From positions 8,184,014-8,248,013 of the forward strand of contig OY743169.1 of assembly GCA_963555705.1 (NCBI GenBank): a stretch of 64,000 nt of DNA. The letters are read 5' to 3'. Numbering within the stretch: the stretch's first letter is position 1; every line of letters starts with the position of its first letter. The notes below the pieces were generated by a model. That model had not been told where the DNA came from. It saw only the letters and a program-made list of their open reading frames with translations, and made no database searches. This document shows positions 35,730-46,700 of the stretch, piece after piece. A program made the translations under genes and the position numbers. The stretch is from Ligustrum vulgare (lineage: Eukaryota > Streptophyta > Magnoliopsida > Lamiales > Oleaceae).

Positions 35730-37310
35730 GGATAAATACATATGTAACACTTTTAAAAGATGAAATTTAAAAATTAAGAAACTTATGGTTTTAATGCAAA
35801 TATCAGATTTTTACTTTAAAAACATGTAATTAAACATATTTTACAAATTAAATAGGTAATTAAATATATTAAAGTCACAATTATATAATTTATGGTCACA
35901 ATTACAAATTATACATTTTATAGGACACAAATTATGAGACTTCTTGGTCACAAATTATAAAATTATTTGATAGCAACTTAATTCTCGATCACAAATTACA
36001 AATTTATTGATCACAATTTAATGTCGGTCACAAATAATCAAATTAATTGATCGCAATTTATTATTCCTCAAATCACATTTATTTCTTGGTCACAATTATT
36101 GGCCATAAGACTCATATCTTATTAAATATAATGACTTATTTCTCGGTCGCAATTAATTAAATTTATATGCCACAAGTAATTTTTAAGTCACAAATTAAAA
36201 AATTATTTGCTCACAACTTATTTTTTAGTCACAAATGAGAAATTAAGGTCACAATTATACAATTTATGATCACTATCACAAACCACAAATTTTTTAGGTT
36301 ATAAATTATTAGATTTCTCGATCACAAATTATAAAATTATTTGACCACGACTTAATTTCTGGACACAAATAACAAATTTATAGGCACAAATTATTTTCGA
36401 TTACAAATCATCAAATTAATTGATCATAAATCACTAATATTTTATGTCACAATTTATTTCTCAGTCACAAATCACAAAATTTATGAGTTCAAATAATTTC
36501 TCAATTACAAATTGTAAAATTACTTCACCACGACTTTTTTTTTTTTAATCACAAATTAAGCCCTTGTTTGATTTTCATTAAAATTCTCTCTTTTTTTTAC
36601 AGTACTCAATCTCAACCATCCATCAAAAGTCAAGTCCTCAATATTTGACTTTTCAACAAAATTCCAATCATCAATTTCCTAAAAAATCACTATTCATTTA
36701 AAAAATAAATTCTTTTTAAATAATAATACCAAACACACTCTAAAAAAATCTCACGTATAGATCACAAGTCACAAATTTTATTGGTCGCAACATCTTTCTC
36801 GGTCACAATTTATGAAAATTTCGATCACGGATAATTTTTTGTCACAATTTTCAAAATTCTTAAGTCACAATTTATTTATCGGTCACATATCTCGATTTTT
36901 GTGGTCACAAACATTCAATTTACAGTCACAAATATCGATTTTATAAGTCACAACTTATTTCGCGATCACAATTTCAAATTATTTAAAAAGACTCGATCAC
37001 AAATTGGTCACAATTATCCGTAATCGGTCACAAACAAGTTACCACCCCAACACCATCCACGTCGGTCACAACTTTTTTCTGATCACAAATCTCGATTTTT
37101 TAAATCACAACTTTTTACGATTACAAATATCAAATTAATTGGTCACGGACTCACAATCATGAATAATTGGTCACAAACCCTATTTCGGTAACCCCACTTT
37201 CCCCACCCCACTCAGCCACCATCGTCGGACGCCATCGTCGCCAGAAGACCACAACCCTCGGGCAACACGTTACCATCACCACCGTCGCCACCTCCCAAAG
37301 CACAAACAAA
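35730..37310. repeat. TCACAA-array element, copy 2
   Basis: The leader gggataaatacatatgtaac matches copy 1, including the following gatgaaatttaaa and aaattaaataggtaattaaat words. The array then runs from about 35875 to 37180 with more motifs than copy 1 but less regular spacing, and with variants such as TCACGA and TCACTA. An AT-rich insert at about 36555-36745 (starting aagcccttgtttgatttt) breaks it. A C-rich segment (37195-37305, ccccactttccccacccc) begins as in copy 1 but is cut off by the truncated copia LTR at 37311. Confidence 0.8.
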
Positions 37311-37408
37311 TAGGACATCATGCTGTCATGAGTCTCGATCGATAAGTTTTTCTTTTCTGAAATTTTATTGTTCTAAATAACAGTACCTGCAACTAGTTTT
37401 GTTTAACA
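37311..37408 (+). repeat. 5' LTR remnant (98 bp)
   Basis: It aligns without gaps to 42337-42434, the last 98 bp of the 3' LTR, with 5 mismatches counted by eye, and ends in the same TAACA. The first roughly 465 bp of this LTR are missing, and the break abuts the C-rich tail of the TCACAA-array element. Confidence 0.9.
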
Positions 37409-37439
37409 ATCTAAAGTGAAATTCTTGCTATATTAAGTT

Positions 37440-40400
37440 GCAATGGTGCAGTAGATGTTCCTGTGCCTAAATATTCTGAAAAGCCTGATTTATTTGATGG
37501 GAAAAATTTTAAGAGATGACAAATGAAATTACGATTTTATTTGACAACTCTTAAAGTGGTTGATGCTATTAAATCTGAAAAACCTGTTGCTGCAATTCAA
37601 GATAATCCTACCAATGAGGAAACTGAAGTCCTAACTGCTTGGGAACATAAAGATTATATGTGTAGAAATTATATCTTGAACTGTTTGTCATTAGATTTGT
37701 ATGATGTTTACTGGTCATGTAAATCTGCTAAAGAATTGTGGGATTCATTAGAAAAGAAGTATGCTACTGAAGATGCTGGAACTAAGAAATTTGTTGTACG
37801 GAAATTTCTTGAGTTTAAAATGGATGATATTAAAATTATCATTCATGAGATTCTTGTTGAGGGATATAAAATTTGTGAGGGTTTTCAAGTATCTGCTATT
37901 ATTGAAAAATTACCACCTGCTTGGAAAGAGTATAAAAATAGTTTGAAGCATAAGAGAAATGAAATGAAATTAGAGGATCTGATTGTCCGGATTAGGATTG
38001 AGGAACACAATAGGATGGCAGAACGTAAAGAGAAACCAGATATGGGTGTCAAAGCTAACCTTATTGAGGGAAATTCTAGTGGTAAGAATTTTGTAGGAAA
38101 TTCTTCGAAGACTCGGAACTTTAGAGACAAAAACAAGGGAAAGAAACTCATCGGGAAAAACAATCGGTCTAAACCCCAATTTAAAAATAAAACTGTTGGT
38201 GATTGTTTTGTTTGTGGTAAAATAGGTCACTATGCAAAAGATTGCAGAAATAGAAAAGGAAAAGCTGTGAATAATCAGGCGCATGTAATAGAGGATGGGA
38301 ACTTCTCTGCTATGGTGACAGAAGTTAATCTAATAAGCAACATGACAGACTGGTGGGTAGATTCTGGAGCTACCAAGCATATTTGCTGCACGAGAGGTGC
38401 ATTTTCTTCATTCACTCCTGTTAGTGATGGAGAATGTCTGTTCACGGGAAATGCTTCCTCCTCCAAATTCAAGGGAAAAGGAACTTTGATGCTTAGATTT
38501 ACTTCTGAAAACATACTTAGTTTGAAGGATGTTCTTTACGTACCTGATATTAGGAAAAATCTGGTGTCTAGTTTTATCCTAGTTAAAAAGGGGTTTAAGA
38601 TTGTATTCGAAAGTGATAAAGTTGTACTATCTAAAGGTGGTTCTTTCGTTGGGAAAGGGTATGCTGATGAGAGCTTGTTTAAACTCAATGTTTCTGTGAT
38701 TAATAATAAAGCATCTACTTCTTCTGTTTACTTGGTGGATTCTTATGATATATGGCATGCTAGACTTGGACATGTTAATATGACTTCTATTAAAAAATTG
38801 ATGAGTCTAGGAAATATTCCTAAGACTGAAAATTTTCCAATCGCTAAATGTGAAACATGTGTTGAATCTAAATTTGCTAGAAAACCATTTCCTAAAGTTG
38901 ATAGAACTACTTCATTATTAAGTTTAATACATTCTGATCTTTGTGATTTAAAAGGATATGTTACTCGTGGTGGAAATAAGTATTTTATTACTTTTATTGA
39001 TGATTATTCCCGATATTGTTATGTTTATCTTCTTAAGAGCAAAGATGAAAGTTTTACTAAATTTATTTCATATAAAACTGAAGTTGAAAACCAGCTTGAT
39101 AAAACTATCAAAGTCTTAAGATCTGATAGGGGAGGAGAATATACTGGAGATTTTGTGTTAATAATGGTATCATTCATGAAGTTACACCCCTTACTCTCCC
39201 CAGTCTAACGGGATAGCTGAACGGAAAAATAGAACTCTTAAAGATATGGTCATTTCAATGCTAAATTCTTCTGGAATGCCTTTTCACATGTGGGGGGAAG
39301 CTCTTCTTACTGCTTCTTATATTCTTAATTGAATTCCTAGTAAGAAAAATGATAAGTCCCCTTATGAATTTTGGAAGGGTAGAGCACCTTCTTATAAATA
39401 TCTTAAAGTGTGGGGGTGTTTTGCTAAAGCTTCTATTCCAGCACCTAAGAGAACTAAGCTTGGTCCCAAAACTGTAGATTGTGTTTTTATTGGATATGCT
39501 CTTCATAGTAAAGCCTACAGATTTTTAGTCATTGACTCAAACAATAGCCTTATTGATAAAAACACAATTTTTGAAACCAGAGATGCTGAATTTTTTGAAG
39601 ATCGATTTCCTTTTAAAGAAAAATCTGAAGGACCTAGTAGTTCTATTAGTGTGACTTCTAGAGTAAGAGAGGATCCCTATGAATTAGAAGAAGCTGAAAA
39701 TCGAAGAAGCAAAATACCAAGGACTACAACATCTTTTGGTCCTGAATTTTTGACCTACTTAGTAGAGGATGATCCTAGTACTTTTGGTAAAGCCATAACT
39801 TCGCCAGATTCCATCTTTTGGAAGGAAGCCATAAATAGTGAATACGATTCTATTGTTTCTAATAACACTTGGGAGCTGGTAGATTTACCTAAAGGATGTA
39901 AGCCAATAGGATGCAAATGGTTGTTTAAGAAGAAACTTAAGGCCGATGGTTCAGTTGATAAGTTCAAAGCACGACTTGTAGCTAAAGGATATAGACAAAA
40001 AGAAGGAGTTGACTTCTTTGATACTTATTCACCTGTGACTAGGATTACCTCTATTAGGATATTAATTGCTATTGCTTCTTTATATGATCTTATTATTCAT
40101 CAAATGGATGTCAAAACCGCGTTTTTAAATGGAGACTTAGAAGAGGAGATTTACATGGACCAACCTGAGGGATTTGTTGTAGAAGGCCTAGAAGATAAAG
40201 TATGTAGACTTAAAAAATCTCTTTATGGCCTTAAACAAGCTCCTAAGCAATGACATGAAAAATTTGATAATGTTTTGACATCTAGTGGTTATGTTATAAA
40301 TGAAGTTGATAAATGTATATATAGCAAATTTGAAAATAATTGTGGTGTGATTATTTGCTTATATGTTGATGATATGCTGATTATGGGAACTAGTTTAGAT

Positions 40401-41315
40401 GTGATTACTAAGACTAAATAGTTTCTGAAAAAGCACTTCGAGATGAAAGATATGGGTTTTGCTGATGTTATTTTAGGAATTAAAATATTAAGAAATTCTG
40501 AAGGAATCACTCTAACCCAATCTCATTATGTGGAGAAAGTGCTTAAGAAATTTAGTCAATATAATTGTGTTCATGCTAAAACACCTTATGATGCAAGTAT
40601 ACATTTAAGAAAACACTCAGGTCCTGGTGTTTCTGCGTTAGATTATGCTAGAGTGATTGGTAGTCTCATGTATCTCATGAACTGCACAAGACCTGATATT
40701 GCATATGCGGTGAGTAGACTAAGCAGGTATACTAGTAATCCTAATGGTGAACATTGGGAAGCTCTTATTCGTGTACTGAGGTATTTGAGATACACTCTAG
40801 ATTGGGGAATACATTATACCAAATTCCCTACTGTACTAGAGGGATATTGTGATGCTAATTGGATTTCGGATATGAATGAAACCAAATCTACGAGTGGATA
40901 TGTTTTCACTTTGGCTGGCAATGCCGAATCATGGAAATCCACAAAGCAAACCTGCATTGCAAGATCTACTATGGAGTATGAATTCATAGCTTTAGATAAA
41001 GCATGTGAGGAGGCTGAATGGTTAAGGAATTTCCTTATGGATGTTCCTTTGTGGTCAAAACCACTTCCAGCTATTTTTGTTCATTGTGACAGTCAAGCAG
41101 CTATTTCGAGAGCTCAAAATTCATCCTACAATGGAAAGTCTAGACATATCCGTAGGAGGCACAATACTGTGCGTCAGCTGCTTAAGGATGGGGTTATAGC
41201 TATTGACTATGTAAAGTCAAGTGATAATATTGCTGACCCGTTAACAAAAGGATTAGCTAGAGAGCTAATTCAGAAAACATCGAGGGGGATGGGGCTAAAG
41301 CCTATTAGAAAATAG
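37440..41315 (+). pseudogene. Ty1/copia Gag-Pol polyprotein, broken
   Basis: Domains in order: UBN2-type Gag from about 37445 (KPDLFDGKNF, then AKELWDSLEKKY), a CCHC knuckle near 38205-38250 (CFVCGKIGHYAKDC), a retropepsin-like site WWVDSGATKHIC near 38350, GAG-pre-integrase (HARLGHVNMTSIKKL, CETCVESKF), integrase core (HSDLCDLKG, FITFIDDYSRY), reverse transcriptase (WLFKKKLKADGSVDKFKARL, LYVDDMLI near 40363) and RNase H ([30 protein letters not shown], ending near [12 protein letters not shown]). Breaks: TGA at about 37517 in Gag, a frameshift near 39175 in integrase, TGA at about 39330, TGA at 40251 and TAG at about 40419 in the reverse transcriptase. No complete enzyme can be made. Confidence 0.92.
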
Positions 41316-41871
41316 ATCATCTATAACGGAAACCCAACCTTGCAAATGGAGATCCCATGGATAAGGTTCAATGGGACAACAAAGTTATTGGAGTGATCTG
41401 TGGGGGTACTACATTGGATTTATTCTAAACCCCTCCCCATGATGTTGTAGTACCAACTGTATTGGTTAAAGGATGAGCTAATGCTCTTAATGCTTACTAT
41501 AGCTGTTATCAGTGGGGTGTTTAGATACAGTACACTCTTGATAGAAGCACCTATTTTAGTGTGGAAGTGTGCCGCTTCCTATGAGAATTAAGGCTAATTT
41601 TCTAGAGCACTCAAAGAATCTGGGAAAGTTCATGGCCGAAATGAACACAACCGCGAGAACTCAATGATTGTCTTAGAAATTATGTGTGTCTTCTATTGTC
41701 CAAGTTTGCAATCATAATTGATGAGTTCAAGATATAATTCACTCTACAATTAGCAAACTCGATAGAATATACAAAACCAAGGTTCAAGTTGAAAGACACT
41801 TAAGCCTGCATGATTTCTTCCTTACTCCAGAATAATATTTATAATTATCTTATTTCTTTCATGTGGGGGAT

Positions 41872-41875
41872 TGTT

Positions 41876-41923
<48 letters not shown>

Positions 41924-42434
41924 TGAAAGAAAGAAATAAATTACGTAAAGTGCCAAAGTGGTGGAAAATGTGGAATTTATGTGGGAGGTCGGTGGTTCGA
42001 TTCACATTCCGAATTAATTTTTATTATTTCTGACTGTTGAGGCAGTTTCTTTTGAAATAATGAAGTCTGTAAATTTTCAGTTTTTCTTCATTAATCCTGT
42101 GGAAGTTATGAATATTTTCTCTATAAATTGAAGTTATTTTTTCAGACAAAAAATACAGAAACATATCCAAGTTATTTCTTCTTTTCTTGTTCATCTATTA
42201 TTTCTATAAGCTATTCTGGAGTAACCTTGAGAGTTCTGAAATCGTTTGTGATTGCTGCACATAGTGATTCGATCGTTATATCCTGGGAGTGATTGTCCAA
42301 AGAGGTCGCTGCAAATTACGGCGGACAATTTCACTTTAGGACATCCTGCTGTCACGAGTCTCGATCGATAAGTTTTTCTTTTCTGAAATTTTATTGTTCT
42401 AAATAACAATGTCTGCAACTAGTTTTGTTTAACA
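41872..42434 (+). repeat. 3' LTR (563 bp)
   Basis: It starts TGTTAGATAT and ends TTTAACA, giving the short TGTTA/TAACA terminal inverted repeat of an LTR. A (TA)n microsatellite occupies about 41877-41919 near its start. It is preceded by a purine tract (GTGGGGGA). Confidence 0.88.
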
Positions 42435-43701
42435 TATATATATATAAAGTTGTTGTGTACAAAAAAAAAACTATGAGGGAAATTAAAAGGTTATTTATGT
42501 AATATTATTATTTTATTTATTTTTATAATTAAAGAAATATTTAAAATTTTGGCGTAAAAAATAAGTTTTATTGCGGCAACTGGCAATATAGCCATCCACC
42601 CAGAAATTGTAATTGACAGTGCGAATAACATGCATGATTAACACATTTTCCATAAAAAATTGTAAGGGAAATTAGGGCAAGTTACAAGCGAGAATCTTTA
42701 TAATCCGTTAATTTCAAATTTGGACATATTTTAGGACCTATTCGACAACTGTTATAAATAATCATGATTGATGTTATTTGTATTTTTTAGGTGAGATATG
42801 TGATTAAAAATTGAAGAGAGAAAATATGTGTGGTTGAAAAATTGTATTAAAAATTGTGTTTATTATAAACAAAGTTTATCGTACACATTGTTATAGATAC
42901 TCCCTCCCTCCAACAAAAATAGGTTCGTTTTCTTTTTATTTGTCCCAAATTATACGTTATTTTCGTTGTTGAGAATATATTAATGTCTTCATTTTTTAAT
43001 ATAATCATATTTAATATGATGCATTATTATCAACAAATATGAACAATTCATTATTTAATATAGGGGTATATTAGGTAGAGTGGTAAATTTATAATTCCAA
43101 CATATATTAATTACGTTTTCTTAATCCGTTTAAAAATAGAAGTGAGCTTATCTTATGAGACGAAGAGGACGATCAGTGTTACGGTCATCCTACGGTGACT
43201 GTAGCATTTTTCAAGTCATAATATTATAACATATAGGAGTTAAAAATTATTAAACTTGATAAGGGTCAGATTCGAATCTCTGACCATGCGAGGCTTGTCT
43301 TTAAATCACCATCATTTTCATCGTTGAGAGATATGCCCTGGAGGCGTTAAAAATCATTTATTGTGTTTATAAAGGTGGGTGAAGAGATGAATTTCACTTT
43401 CCTACTACGTTGAACTAATTTTGGGCCGACTAACTTAGGAATATATGAGCCTTTGAGCGCAACGAAGACCAATTCGGCCTCATCTTTAACCAAGACCGAA
43501 GAAACTTCATTCATTTTCATTCATCAATAACATTGCTCATATATTTAGTTATTTACAGTGTCTTAATAGATATCCTCCGTCATCAAATCAGGCTGTAACA
43601 AGAATAACAAGATTATAAAGGATACTTACTGGGACCTTTATACATGCATAAATCACAACACTGAAATTTATTCCATAGAAATAAACAAATTTCAAATTAC
43701 A
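42435..43701. other. Intergenic DNA between copia and the P450 gene
   Basis: It contains one Stowaway-like MITE (42899-43172) and should include the 3' UTR of the minus-strand P450 just below 43702. No gene is seen. Confidence 0.55.
42899..43172. mobile_element. Stowaway/Mariner-like MITE, decayed
   Basis: The left end TACTCCCTCCCTCCAAC and the words aaaaataggttcg, then the right end tatcttatgagacgaagag, resemble the CTCCCTCCGTCC-type termini and subterminal aaataggccac words of plant Stowaway elements. The right end is eroded. Confidence 0.5.
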
Positions 43702-46700
43702 TTAACGTCTTCTAGATGGAATTAGCAGCAACGGCTTTTTCATCTGCAATGGCACTGCATATTTTTCATCCATGTCAATCTCCCACTCATTTGGAAGAGA
43801 CCATTTAAAGTAACATATCAAAGAAGCCAAAATTAACTGCAATTGCCTGTGAGCATATGGTAAACCCGGGCACATTCTTCTTCCACCACCAAATGGCAAA
43901 AACTCAAAATCTTGCCCTTTAAACTCCAAGTTTGAGTTCAGAAATCTCTCCGGAATAAATGATAATGGATCGTCCCAAATAGTGGGATCATGCCCCATTG
44001 CCCAAAGATTCACCATCACTAAAGAATTCTTTGGAATTGTGTAGTTCATGACCTCACATGTAGAATTTGCAGAATGTGGGAGAAATGCTATGGGAGGGTG
44101 GAGTCTTAAGGTTTCTTTGATGCAAGCATTCAAATATGGAAGTTTTGAAAGATTGGATTCTTTGATGGAGTTGGAGTTCATTTCACCTTCAAGTTCTTCA
44201 TGGAGTTTGGCCATGGCTTCTTTGTTCTTCAGCAACTCAGCCATGGCCCATTCACTAGTTGCAATTAAAGTTCCTGCCCCTGCTGGGAGTATCTCCTACA
44301 ACAAAATCAATCATAAGATTATACTAGCAAGTCTAGTAAATAACTTTCTTTCACGTTTCCACTAAAATTGAATTATGTCATCACAAACATATTGAATAGA
44401 ACCATGGTGCATGTACACTTTTTTTGTACACTCACTCGAATCGAGGCGAGACCGGTTACATGGGATTAAAATAATGCAATCCATGTGGGTGTACAATACA
44501 AGAAGCTTTTAGGGAAATAATTGTAAATGGATCTAATTACTATAATATTTAGTAAAATAGACTTTGAAACAATAATATTGTAAAAATAGACTTTGACTCC
44601 TTAATCTTACAAAAATACCCTTATATATAGAATTTGCAATACAAACCATTAAAGTATGGAAAGATTTCATTTAAGTCCTTAGAAAATTTTGTTTACATAA
44701 TTTTAAATGATTTTTATATGATTTTTGTTCGCTCATAGTAGCACCCTCACTTTGGTATCAGAGCCATATGGCAGATCTAAAAGATAAATATTATACGACA
44801 AAAAATAAAAATAAATATATAATATATACATCAAGATTTATAATTATGCATACACTAACAATACCCGATAATTATAAAATAGAAATCTTGAATACTTTAA
44901 GAAATTTAGATAAAGATATAAGAAGAGAAATATATGATCTAATAAATTTCGATATAATAAAAGAAGATTTTATCATAAACGAAATATTAGATTTAATCCA
45001 CAAAGATATACTAGAAGAATTATACAAAAATTATAGGAATGGATTATCATAGAGGAGAACCCTTATTAATCAAATATCTAGATATAAAAACAAATGAAAA
45101 ATTAGATTCCATAATAGAACAAAGAGGAAATCTATTAGACCAAATGATAGAAGAAAGAAATATAAAAAGAAAAAGATTTCTAAGACTAAAATCATTAGAA
45201 AGTAAAAGAAAATACTTTAATATAATTCTAAAACAATTACCTAATATACTTATGATTATAAATAACAAAGAAAAAATCAATATGAAAAAATATGATATAA
45301 CTGGAGAAATAAAATATTACAATAAAAGTTATAGAGCACAACAAAGAAAAATTATGTTAAGATCAATTGAAGAATTTTGTGAATATAATATAATGATATA
45401 TAAAGAAGTAAAATATGATACGGAATTAAGATTAGAAGTCGAGCATATCAAAGGAAAAATTTAATGACAGAATTTCCAGAAATAAAATTTGAAAAACAAA
45501 TAATAGAAAATATTAATCTACCAGTAGGATCTTACCAAATAAAAGGAGCTAATACAACAATGTTTCAACCATTAAGCTCATGGGGAGAATCTGACGGATT
45601 TCTTAACATGCAATTAAATTGGATAAGTGCATTTTTATGGCAAACATATAAAAACATAAATTTACAAGATAAATTAGCTATCGAAGAATTACAACAATTA
45701 AATATACAGGACATGAATATCAAAGAAAAATTACAGAATATTCAAAATAAACTAACAATACAATTTAAAGAATTAAAAGAAATGATAGGAGAAGTTAAAA
45801 ATATAGATGAAGAAATCTTAAAAGAATTCCAAAGAAGATCAGGAGAATTAATTAATCAAGATAAAATTGGAATAATTATAGAAAAAATAGATAGGTTAAA
45901 TGAAAAAATAAGAAAAAATGAAAATGAAAAAATCATATCAATAGAAGAAAGAATCAAAAAGTTAGAAATAAAAATAGATGATATGTATGACAGACTATTT
46001 AAGGTACAAAAAACTTAAAACCCAAGAGTATAAAATGTCGATAAGCGAATATATTGAAGATCTAAAAATATTAATAAAAACATTAATAAGTGATGTACAA
46101 GAAGTAAAAAATGAATTAAAAGAAGTAAGAAATGATATAAATATACTAAAACTAGAGATTAGAGAAATTAAAGAAAATAATAAAAGTAAAGATAAGAAAA
46201 TAGACAAAAAACTCATAGAAAAAGAAATACTTAGAATAGGAAAGAAGCATTTCGAACAAGAAAAAATTATAATAGAAGCAGGAAGTATGGATGATGAATT
46301 TAGAAGAAACATATTACCAAAAATACTAGAGGAAGAATTAGAATTACAAAAATCTATAGAAAAAACTTTAGGAAAATTAAAAGCTGAAGAAAAAATTGAA
46401 GAAGAACAAGACAAAAAATGAATGAAGAGTTAGACTTGCTTATAGAAAATTTTGACCAATTAAGTATAGAAAATTTTAATGAATACCAAGTTTTAATGAA
46501 TACTGGAGGAGCACCTAACCCTGCTCCAATAGGAACTTCCAAACAAGAATTACCAGATCCAGATGAAAGTTATGCATCCTTATATAGTAAACCACACCGG
46601 CAATATTATGATATAGTCAGAGATAGACAACCACCTAGAGGGAATAAATATAAAGATAGATTTGAACCAAATAATAATTATGATAAACCTATTAATCATG

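Larger units (their letters stand above)
37311..42434 (+). mobile_element. Ty1/copia retrotransposon, 5' truncated, degenerate
   Basis: Order of parts: a 98-bp remnant of the 5' LTR (37311-37408), one gag-pol reading direction (37440-41315), a downstream non-coding region, a purine-rich tract (GTGGGGGA, 41863-41870) and a full 3' LTR (41872-42434). Protease, integrase, reverse transcriptase and RNase H occur in the copia order. The frame is broken by several stops and one frameshift. No tRNA primer site was recognised after the 5' LTR. Because the 5' LTR is cut, no target duplication can be read. Confidence 0.92.

Noticed and set aside
32770..37180. CRISPR-like array
   Set aside because: The repeat word is only 6-9 bp, the spacing is short and degenerate, and this is plant nuclear DNA.
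37409..37440. tRNA primer site of the copia element
   Set aside because: The bases after the 5' LTR remnant (ATCTAAAGTGAAATTC) do not match the usual TGGTATCAGAG-type site, so none is annotated.
37885..39506. Minus-strand ORFs within the copia region
   Set aside because: Shadows of the gag-pol frame on the plus strand.
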